Assembly: GCA_035294465.1 (NCBI GenBank) | Contig: DATGKW010000179.1 | Location: forward strand, 1 to 28,102 | Source: Paraktedonobacter sp035294465 | Lineage (GTDB): Bacteria > Chloroflexota > Ktedonobacteria > Ktedonobacterales > Ktedonobacteraceae | Direction of reading: 5' to 3' | DNA: 28,102 bases | Part shown: positions 1 to 9,203 of the stretch, one piece after another | Layout: the number at the start of each line of letters is the position of its first letter | Numbering within the stretch: the first letter of the stretch is position 1 | Position numbers and translations under genes: made by a program | The notes under the pieces: generated by a model | Told to the model about the DNA's origin: nothing | Databases searched by the model: none | The model's input: only the letters and a program-made list of their open reading frames with translations

Positions 1-1778
1 CAGGCAATGATGAGCGACAGATGGGTGAACGCCTGGGGAAAATTGCCGAGCACCTCTCCGGTGGGACCGATCTCCTCTCCGTAGAGGCCCACAGCATTCC
101 CATAGGAGAGCATCTTCTCCAATTGCAAGCGTCCCTCTTCAAGATAGCCGCCCCGGGCCAGTGCATCGGCTAACCAGAAGCCGCACGCGGCAAAGGCCCC
201 TTCGCCTCCTCGTATGCCCGCTTTCGCCACTTCTTGCGGGTGATACCGGTAGACTAACGCGTCTCGCGTCAATTCCCGCTGAATGCGTTTCATGGTGCCG
301 AGCATGCGTGGGTCACGAGCATCTAGGAATTTCATGATACCGAACAGAAGCGCACTGGCATCCGGGGCATCGAGGCCATACGTCTGAGTGAAGCTTTGCA
401 GCTTTTCACTCCACCCTTTCTCTAACACCCTGCGATGCGCCTGCGCGCGCACGTCAGCCCACCTGGCTGTGGGAGCAGGCAAACCACGCCGGTGCGCCAG
501 CTTCAAGGCGCGATCAAAGGCGACCCATACCATCGCGCCGGAGAAGGTGTAGGGTCGGGGAGCGCCGCCTTCTTCCCAGATACTCTGATCCGGGTCTCGC
601 CAGTGCTCCTCCAACCAGGCAAGCGCCAGGCAGAGCGCTTTCCACAGGTCAGAAGAGATGGGGGCATGCTGATCAACCAGGAAGGCTGCGTCCAGCAGTT
701 CGCCGTAGATCCCCAATTGTTTCTGGGTTGCCGCCACGTTGCCAACCTGAACCGGGCGGCTTCCCGCGTATCCTTCCAAGCGCGGAAGCTTCACCAATGG
801 CAGATCATGGCCACCATCAACCCGATACACCGGCTGCAAACAACCCACCTCCTTGCATTCATAGCATCGCGACTCCAGCCATTTGAACATCGCCTCTGCT
901 TCCTGGACATAGCCCAGGTCCAGCAAGCTATCCATACTGAGCGCGGCATCACGTATCCAGGTATAGCGGTAATCCCAATTTTTCCCGCCTCCCAGACACT
1001 CTGGCAAGCTTGTTGTGGGAGCAGCCACAAAGGCCCCGGTGGGCTGATACAGAAGCAACTTCAGCACAAGCGCGGAACGCTGTACCTGTTCGCGCCAGTG
1101 TCCCTGGTAGCTGCACTGCGCAATCCAGCGCCGCCAGAAAGTAAGAGTCTGCCGGAGCAGCGCCTGGTAGGTTTCTTCGTTCAGGGGAACGGGAACCGCG
1201 CCATCCGGCCCGCTACTTTCGAGAAGAAAATGCAGAGTTTGTCCGGCGGAGAGCGTAAAGCGGGCAGACACACCGTCATTTCCGTCGGCCACCAGCGGTA
1301 CCGGAGAGGCCAGACCAAGATGCAGATCCTTTCCTCGAAACGAAGCCCCGTGCGGGACGAGGCAAAACGTGTGCGCTTCCTGCGCAAAATGGAAAGCAGG
1401 CTGGCATTGCAGCGTAAACGGAAGCGACCCATAGGTCACGCGCACTGAACGCACAATCTGCTGTGGTACGTCGGAGGTCTTCTGCTCGTTGACCGGCATA
1501 AAGTCGGTGACTTCACCTACCCCGTCGATGTGCAAAAAGCGGGTGAGCAAGACGTTGGTTTCGGGAAGATAGATCTGGCGGAACTGCAGCCCCGCCAGAG
1601 GTTCAGGTGCAATCTGGAAGCGCCCTCCAATGCGGCGATCAAGGAGTGCGGCGAAGACGCTGGGAGAATCAAAGCGAGGGAAACAGCACCAATCGAGCGA
1701 GCCATTCTTGCCCACCAGCGCGGCGGTGTGCAGGTTGCCAATCACCGCGTAATCGGCGAGTGGGAGATAAGAGGCCAT
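1..1778 (-). CDS. Glycoside hydrolase family 15 (glucoamylase/trehalase type), 3' end cut by window edge
   Basis: Hydrolyses alpha-glucosidic bonds from the non-reducing end; the family includes glucoamylases and actinobacterial-type trehalases, and the substrate cannot be fixed from sequence. The frame is open from ATG at 1778 to the left edge (592 codons visible). The N-terminal domain has the family's GSLDWCCFPRFDSPSVF block near residue 27. The catalytic (alpha/alpha)6 part carries GGGKNWDYRYTWIRDA at about 263-278. IWEEGG at 400-405 fits the general acid (Glu402), and GLYGEEIGPTGE at 564-575 fits the general base (Glu568 or Glu569). Only a short C-terminal piece should be missing. A GTG two codons upstream (1784) sits at a better distance from the purine-rich AGAGAGAGG, so the true start may be 1784. 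No signal peptide is visible, suggesting a cytoplasmic enzyme. Frame and motifs are seen; family assignment is secure. Confidence 0.93.
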   Translation of the reverse strand, partial: MASYLPLADYAVIGNLHTAALVGKNGSLDWCCFPRFDSPSVFAALLDRRIGGRFQIAPEPLAGLQFRQIYLPETNVLLTRFLHIDGVGEVTDFMPVNEQKTSDVPQQIVRSVRVTYGSLPFTLQCQPAFHFAQEAHTFCLVPHGASFRGKDLHLGLASPVPLVADGNDGVSARFTLSAGQTLHFLLESSGPDGAVPVPLNEETYQALLRQTLTFWRRWIAQCSYQGHWREQVQRSALVLKLLLYQPTGAFVAAPTTSLPECLGGGKNWDYRYTWIRDAALSMDSLLDLGYVQEAEAMFKWLESRCYECKEVGCLQPVYRVDGGHDLPLVKLPRLEGYAGSRPVQVGNVAATQKQLGIYGELLDAAFLVDQHAPISSDLWKALCLALAWLEEHWRDPDQSIWEEGGAPRPYTFSGAMVWVAFDRALKLAHRRGLPAPTARWADVRAQAHRRVLEKGWSEKLQSFTQTYGLDAPDASALLFGIMKFLDARDPRMLGTMKRIQRELTRDALVYRYHPQEVAKAGIRGGEGAFAACGFWLADALARGGYLEEGRLQLEKMLSYGNAVGLYGEEIGPTGEVLGNFPQAFTHLSLIIA

Positions 1779-1955
1779 CGTCACCGCTTTTCCTCTCTCT
1801 CAAAACGACCAGTTGGCCCGGGGTCATCGATATTCTCTTTTCAGTATAGAGGACGCGCAAAGCGGGCAGCGCAACCGGGAGCCTTCTCCATCTTCTTACG
1901 CCTGCGCGGGTCGCCGGTCCCCAAAGATCCGAGTTGGCCAGATGAGGAAGCAAGC

Positions 1956-2000
1956 GAACCAGAGCAAGGGCTACAGAATAGACGCCCTTCGCTCTGGTTC
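1956..2000 (-). terminator. Hairpin after the tricorn gene
   Basis: Arms GAACCAGAGC+AAGGGC and GCCCTT+CGCTCTGGTTC pair over about 16 bp with one bulged base and an 11-nt loop, 14 bp past the tricorn stop. The minus-strand flank is only modestly T-rich (TCGCTTGCTTCC), so this is a probable but not ideal intrinsic terminator. The plus-strand flank (GTTTTCT) is slightly better, but no plus-strand gene precedes it. Confidence 0.6.
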
Positions 2001-2013
2001 GTTTTCTCCTATG

Positions 2014-5247
<3,234 letters not shown>

Positions 5248-5372
5248 AGTAATCCTGTCCTTCCAGCTTGAAATCTCCTCGCCCAACGTATTCCCAAAAT
5301 AGTCGCACATGGGCACCTTGCTCTCTCATTGTAGCACGTTCCTCTCGCCCGGTGTGTATGCATATAAAAAAA

Positions 5373-5409
5373 CAGGTGAGGAGCGCCGTCACACAGCGCT
5401 CTTCACCTG
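5373..5409 (-). terminator. Intrinsic terminator, 597-aa gene operon
   Basis: Fourteen-base arms (CAGGTGAAGAGCGC on the minus strand) pair with one mismatch around a 9-nt loop. On the minus strand they are followed by seven T residues (5366-5372 on the plus strand). It lies about 205 nt past the stop of the 597-aa gene, so the operon transcript would carry a long structured 3' tail. Confidence 0.85.
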
Positions 5410-5423
5410 ACCACACATGAGAT

Positions 5424-5550
5424 AGAAGGATATCCATCCTTCTGCCGATTGCGCAAACGCTTCGCTCAGCGTTTGCGCAAAATCGCAGCGGAAAAACATT
5501 TCTCCTTCACCGGCAGACCTCGCGGGGACTATCCCGCGAGATCCACCTGC
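5424..5550. repeat. Cluster of three additional hairpins in the 5248-5614 gap
   Basis: Three perfect stems follow one another: AGAAGGAT/ATCCTTCT (5424-5443, 4-nt loop), TTGCGCAAACGC/GCGTTTGCGCAA (5449-5480, 8-nt loop) and CTCGCGGG/CCCGCGAG (5519-5540, 6-nt loop, with outer GCAG/CTGC at 5513 and 5550). Together with the terminator at 5373-5409 this makes four stem-loops in about 180 bp. They could be the 3' untranslated region of the operon or a small structured RNA. No known RNA family is recognised. Confidence 0.7.
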
Positions 5551-5614
5551 GACTTCATCTTGCCAACAAACTTTCCACACCCAGTTTGTATTATCGTCTC
5601 ATGCGGACCAAACT

Positions 5615-7408
5615 TTAGCCCCCTAAGCCCTCTAGCAGCATATCTCCCTCCTCCGGGGTAATACGCCCTTCGGCGATCATACGCAGGATTGCTTCTCGTT
5701 CCTGTTCCAGGTCGGGCGCTTTCTCAGCCTCTGAGCTACCAGCCTGTTCGGCAGGGGCCGGGGACACATCGACATCACCATCGCGTTTCTTACCCGGCGG
5801 ATACGGCGGGACAGGCGAAAATGGGGACCAATCAGGCGGCAATGGCGACCAGCCTGGCCGGGGCGGACGCGGTGGACGCTTAACGCTCAGATTGCCAATA
5901 GAGCGCTCAACCGCTTCCAGGGCACCGGCGACGCCTTCCATGGCTGCCTGTTGAGCACGCTTCATCAGGTCATTGAAGTGATCGGGATTCATCGCCCACT
6001 CACGTTCATTGACGCGCACATGCACACGGCCGGCGCGTTGGCTGGCACGCTCGGCATGCTGCCAGGCCCGTTTCTGAGCCTGACGCGCCTGCTCTTCGGC
6101 TTTGCGCGCGTGCTGCTCGGCCTTTTGCCTGGCCTTGCGCACCTGCTCCTCTACCTTGCGGCTTACCTCGTCCGCCCAGGCTACGCCCGTCCAGCCCAGA
6201 TCGCTGAAAATCTCTCTGAAGCTCCGCTCCATCTCCCGCGCCATCTCTTCCATCGCCCGGCCCAGATCAGACATCTCTTCACCAAATTCCCACCATGGCA
6301 TGCTCGCGCTGTTCACACGCGGATTCCCGTCGCCCTGCAGCTCAAGGTCGCCGCCAACGCTCAGGTTTAGCTGCGCAGCTCCCTCGCCGTAGATCAGGCG
6401 CACAATGTTGCCGGCATGCTTGAAAGACAGGGAGGGCCCGCTGATCTCGCCGCCGACGGTGGCCTGCACAGCCACGTCAGCATTCGCGGGCAGAATCACG
6501 ACGGCATCGCCGCCGATGTGAAAGTGCCCTTTGCTCTCCGGCGGAAAGTCCGCTTGTAACTCCAGGTCTCCTGCTACAGCTCCGACACGGGTTGACCTGC
6601 TCAATCTATGTAAATCGGCATCGCCGCCGATTCTGCCCGCGTGCAGATCGCCGCCAACACCGTTGATACTGGCGTCACCGCCAATGTTTCCTATATACAC
6701 TTCTTCCTGTATGTCGCGGATCTCCACATCGCCACCGGCGTTGCCCAGGCGAATCCGTAGAGCGCCGGGGATTTCCAGATCGCCGCCGATGTTGCCCAGG
6801 TTGATCTCGGCACGCGTGCTGCCGCTAATCTCGCAATCGCTGCCAACATTGCCACAGCGCAGCATCTCGCTCAACCCGGCAATCTCCAGGTCGCCGCCAA
6901 CGTTGCCAAGCGAGGCCATCTCGACCTGGCGTATGTCAAGATCGCCGCTGACGGTCTCTATCTCGACCAGCGGCACTTCGCTCAAGCTGGCCTCGCCCTC
7001 GATCTTGCGGCGTGTGCGCAGCGAAGAAGCCCGCTGAATTTCTACGTCTCCGCTAATATTCTCCAGGAAGATGGCCTCGCCGATATTCTCCAGGTTGGCA
7101 TCAATCCCGATGCTATTCAACTCGACATCGCCGCGCACATTCTTTAACTCGACGCGGCGGATATCGCGGGCAGACACGTCGCCTTTCAGGCCATCGACAC
7201 GAACATCTGTGTCATTAGGCACCCAGAGCGTCACGTCGCCGGAGCAATTCGCCAGCGTGAGAGTATTGCCCTCCTGCTGGAGAACGTCCGTGTGATCGTC
7301 GTACTCTACGCTGATCTCCTGCTTATCCCAACCATTTACCTCCAGGTCGCCGCCCACCCTTGTCAGGATCACTCGCGCTTCCCGTTCCACTGAAAACGTT
7401 TGTTGCAT
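5615..7408 (-). CDS. DUF4097-like beta-solenoid repeat protein with coiled coil and C-terminal SHOCT-like module
   Basis: 597 aa, function unknown. Residues 1 to about 358 hold roughly 17 short repeats of the type [LI]xN[IV]GGD[LV]EI, spaced about 15-25 residues apart, as in DUF4097 adhesin-like right-handed beta-solenoids. Residues 375-460 are highly charged and helical (many Ala/Glu/Arg/Gln heptads), probably a coiled coil. About 510-540 is a Pro-rich linker, and 570-595 (ILRMIAEGRITPEEGDMLLE) is a SHOCT-like helical hairpin. In Bacillus YvlB-type proteins the helical module is N-terminal and DUF4097 C-terminal, so the order is reversed here. There is no signal peptide or membrane helix, so it is predicted cytoplasmic. 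The start is supported by AAGGAG 7 nt upstream. It is the last gene of an operon, 15 nt after the preceding stop. Confidence 0.88.
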   Translation of the reverse strand: MQQTFSVEREARVILTRVGGDLEVNGWDKQEISVEYDDHTDVLQQEGNTLTLANCSGDVTLWVPNDTDVRVDGLKGDVSARDIRRVELKNVRGDVELNSIGIDANLENIGEAIFLENISGDVEIQRASSLRTRRKIEGEASLSEVPLVEIETVSGDLDIRQVEMASLGNVGGDLEIAGLSEMLRCGNVGSDCEISGSTRAEINLGNIGGDLEIPGALRIRLGNAGGDVEIRDIQEEVYIGNIGGDASINGVGGDLHAGRIGGDADLHRLSRSTRVGAVAGDLELQADFPPESKGHFHIGGDAVVILPANADVAVQATVGGEISGPSLSFKHAGNIVRLIYGEGAAQLNLSVGGDLELQGDGNPRVNSASMPWWEFGEEMSDLGRAMEEMAREMERSFREIFSDLGWTGVAWADEVSRKVEEQVRKARQKAEQHARKAEEQARQAQKRAWQHAERASQRAGRVHVRVNEREWAMNPDHFNDLMKRAQQAAMEGVAGALEAVERSIGNLSVKRPPRPPRPGWSPLPPDWSPFSPVPPYPPGKKRDGDVDVSPAPAEQAGSSEAEKAPDLEQEREAILRMIAEGRITPEEGDMLLEGLGG

Positions 7409-7423
7409 GATATACTCCTTTAT

Positions 7424-7804
7424 CTACTGCTCAATAAAAATCTCAACACGTTTGCCGTCTTCGAGATCCTGTAAATCCATCACGCGGCCCGTCATGCCGC
7501 TTTCCATGGAGCGCATAATCTGCTCCACCCGTTTATCGCGCAACGGTGGGATAACGCTCGCCAGCGCCTGCAGAGTGATCCTCAGGACATTCACCGGGAG
7601 AGTCACAGTCATATTGACCTGGCGGTTGCGGGCGGCCATATCTGTAATCCAGACGCGTACGGTGCGATTGGGAAGTGGCGGCGGAGGCAGCGCGACCGGT
7701 TCTTCCTGCAGGGCGTCGAACAATTGCCCGGCCTCCTCGGCGCTCACCTGGCCCGCCGCGACCATATCCAGGATGCGATTGCGCTCTTCTCTCGATACCG
7801 TCAT
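7424..7804 (-). CDS. Small SHOCT-like domain protein
   Basis: 126 aa. The N-terminus (SREERNRILDMVAAGQVSAEEAGQLFDAL, about residues 4-32) is the two-helix SHOCT-like module found at the N-terminus of YvlB-type proteins. After a short Pro-rich linker (36-44) comes an alpha/beta segment beginning RTVRVWITD and ending GKRVEIFIEQ, a pattern seen in small proteins that accompany DUF4097/YvlB genes. ATG 7804 is preferred because GGAG lies 8 nt upstream and the domain begins immediately; a longer frame to 7846 adds nothing domain-like. It sits between the DUF2089 gene and the 597-aa repeat gene with a 15-nt gap to the latter, so it is likely co-transcribed. Biochemical role unknown; a protein-protein adaptor is an inference. 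Confidence 0.85.
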   Translation of the reverse strand: MTVSREERNRILDMVAAGQVSAEEAGQLFDALQEEPVALPPPPLPNRTVRVWITDMAARNRQVNMTVTLPVNVLRITLQALASVIPPLRDKRVEQIMRSMESGMTGRVMDLQDLEDGKRVEIFIEQ

Positions 7805-7922
7805 AGCCGTTTCTCCGGTGCATACACGCCAGCCCGATCTCTGCACATTTCAGACATATACTCCTCCTCAATGAAAGCGTCGATAGCCAGCGCCTTTCCC
7901 GCTTAGCTGGCTTGAAAAACCA

Positions 7923-8282
7923 TTAGCTTTTCAACAGACGCATCGCTTCTTCGACGCTAATCTCTTTGGCTGCCAGACGATCCAGGATCAGGCGGCGGTC
8001 GGCGCGATGATCGTTCTCCGGCGCTCCGCCCAGCGCGGTCACGATCTCGTCCAGCCTGCTGCGCGCGGTGTTATAGGCAATATCCAGGTCGGCTGCCAGC
8101 TTTTGAATATTGCCGCGATTCTTGACTAATAGCTCGACAAAATCCAGTTGTTCCCGGCTGAGCCGGCCAATCCAGCCCAGGCTGAACTGCCCCTCGATTG
8201 TGACGCCACTCTGAGGACACTCCAGCCGCGTCACAATCAATTCGTTGCCACTCACCGGGTCGCGTGTAATAAGTGGATGCAT
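7923..8282 (-). CDS. DUF2089 family protein (predicted HTH regulator)
   Basis: 119 aa. It shows the DUF2089 layout: a degenerate zinc-ribbon-like N-terminus (about 8-33), the block LSREQLDFVELLVKNRGN (41-58), and a helix-turn-helix-like stretch with AADLDIAYNTARSRLDEI (63-80). The C-terminal 25 residues (ILDRLAAKEISVEEAMRLLK) form a SHOCT-like helical hairpin like those in the next two genes. Usual DUF2089 proteins have CPxCG knuckles; here they read DPVSG and CPQSG, leaving one cysteine, so zinc binding is unlikely. GGAGG just before ATG 8282 supports the start. First gene of the operon, behind a strong promoter at 8342-8370. A transcriptional role, possibly autoregulatory, is inferred from the HTH and the palindromes in its leader. 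Confidence 0.87.
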   Translation of the reverse strand: MHPLITRDPVSGNELIVTRLECPQSGVTIEGQFSLGWIGRLSREQLDFVELLVKNRGNIQKLAADLDIAYNTARSRLDEIVTALGGAPENDHRADRRLILDRLAAKEISVEEAMRLLKS

Positions 8283-8316
8283 AAACCCTCCGCTTGTTGT
8301 TTTTTATTAATATGCT

Positions 8317-8340
8317 GGTAATTCTTACCGTCTCTAGAGA
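8317..8340. promoter_or_regulatory. Candidate operator palindromes at the DUF2089 promoter
   Basis: TCTCTAGAGA (8331-8340) is a perfect 10-bp palindrome covering the predicted transcription start. GGTAA-TTC-TTACC (8317-8329) is a 5-bp-arm palindrome just downstream. Both could block RNA polymerase if bound. No regulator is known; the DUF2089 protein is the obvious candidate. Confidence 0.45.
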
Positions 8341-8341
8341 A

Positions 8342-8370
8342 ATATTAACATCAATGTCTAAATTTGTCAA
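8342..8370 (-). promoter_or_regulatory. Sigma-A type promoter of the DUF2089 operon
   Basis: On the minus strand: TTGACA (8370-8365), a 17-bp spacer, and TAATAT (8347-8342) with an extended TGT just before it. This is almost a consensus housekeeping promoter. The expected start point is near 8335, giving a leader of about 53 nt. Confidence 0.85.
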
Positions 8371-8657
8371 GTTAATTGGCAATAAAAATCAAGTTAGTGG
8401 TGATATTTTATTCTCTTTCTGGAACACTGGCTTGCAAAGAATTTTTTATTCGCGGGCAATAACATTAGAAGCCTCTCTTTAGGAATTTCAACTGTGTATC
8501 CTGAGCAATTTGAACTCACATCGTCACTATTTGGCGAGCTTAAAACGAGATAAAATTTCTTCTCAACAAACTAGCAGTAGATCCTTTAAGTGTAGATAAA
8601 CAAACGATAATACTATATATTTGATTTAGCATTTTCAGTGGAAAGACAAGAGAAGTA

Positions 8658-8783
8658 ATGCAGAATATACCACCGCCCTCTACACAACCACAGCCATCGT
8701 CTCAAAGGACATCAAAAAAGAAACGCTCCAAGAGCTTTCAACTTTTTGCAACTATAGATATTCGAGGGCTACTTTCGTCTTGA
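8658..8783 (+). pseudogene. Short ORF, probably the N-terminal remnant of a lost gene
   Basis: 41 codons from ATG 8658 to TGA 8781-8783. The peptide starts MQNIPPPSTQPQPSSQ and continues with a Lys/Arg/Ser-rich patch. This resembles the Pro/Gln-rich cytoplasmic start of many membrane proteins of this group (compare the 176-aa protein at 12664), but the frame stops before any membrane segment. The ribosome site is weak. It overlaps the tail of the opposite-strand remnant at 8752-9114. It may be a decayed fragment or chance. Confidence 0.3.
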
Positions 8784-9114
8784 AAAAGTCGCTGAGCCGC
8801 TCAGCTTCGGCTTCAATCCCTTTTTGGATCAGGGCCGTAGGTGAGCAGGACAGGTGTACCTTGATGACGGTTTGTGAGCGCTGGATTTTATGGTGCCAGA
8901 TTCCCTGGATGGAACCGTTGACCAGAACGACTGCAAAAGTCCACCCCTGAAGGTTGAAGACCTGGCGCTTGTAGGCTTGCGCGAGCAGGGGTTCGCAATC
9001 GCGCGGCACTCCAATTGTATAGGCATCGAATAAGGGGAGCAGATGGATCTCCTCTACTGGTTCAACGCTTTGCATGAGCGGAAAGGATGAAACCAGCAAC
9101 GAAAGCGAAGACAA
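8752..9114 (-). pseudogene. Truncated winged-helix DNA-binding domain protein (YcaQ/AlkZ-like C-terminus)
   Basis: About 110 recognisable residues. The pattern HLLPLFDAYTIG, then a Phe-Asn-Leu-Gln-Gly turn, then VVLVNGSIQGIWHHK matches the C-terminal part of the winged-helix DNA-binding domain family that includes YcaQ/AlkZ-type DNA glycosylases (LLPxFDEYLLG ... VLVDGRVVGTW). Intact family members are about 350-400 aa, so two thirds to three quarters of the N-terminus is missing. The open frame starts only with a TTG at 9114, and the frame upstream runs into the thrS terminator with no family-like sequence. This is most likely a relic left by a deletion. The catalytic N-terminal elements are absent. 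Confidence 0.65.
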
Positions 9115-9119
9115 AAGAC

Positions 9120-9150
9120 AGGGACGAAATCTGCTTTTGATTTCGTCCCT
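9120..9150 (-). terminator. Intrinsic terminator of thrS
   Basis: A perfect 12-bp stem (AGGGACGAAATC/GATTTCGTCCCT) with a 7-nt loop lies about 54 nt after the thrS stop. On the minus strand it is followed by TGTCTTTTGTC, a moderate T-tract. Confidence 0.8.
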
Positions 9151-9203
9151 CAGTGTATCAGCAAAAGCGGTTAAAATGCTCCCGCATTTTTCGGAGTTGG
9201 AAT

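Larger units (their letters stand above)
8283..8657. other. AT-rich non-coding stretch
   Basis: About 375 bp, clearly more AT-rich than the surrounding coding DNA. The left end holds the promoter and palindromes of the DUF2089 operon. From about 8400 to 8657 I see no convincing gene, RNA or repeat, only A/T-rich sequence. Confidence 0.7.

Noticed and set aside
435..1448. A 337-codon open frame on the plus strand
   Set aside because: Antisense to the GH15 gene, which is open across the whole interval and carries both catalytic glutamate motifs.
5389..5580. A 63-codon minus-strand frame after the repeat-protein gene
   Set aside because: It runs through three hairpins and ends inside the terminator; the internal ATG has a ribosome site that is too close. 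Kept only as a possibility in the hairpin finding.
5615..7408. The DNA repeats encoding the GGD motifs, considered as a satellite or CRISPR-like array
   Set aside because: The periodicity is at the protein level, with variable spacing and diverged codons; there are no identical DNA repeats with unique spacers.
8752..9114. An intact 120-aa gene
   Set aside because: It matches only the C-terminal part of a protein family about three times longer and has only a TTG start with no clear ribosome site.
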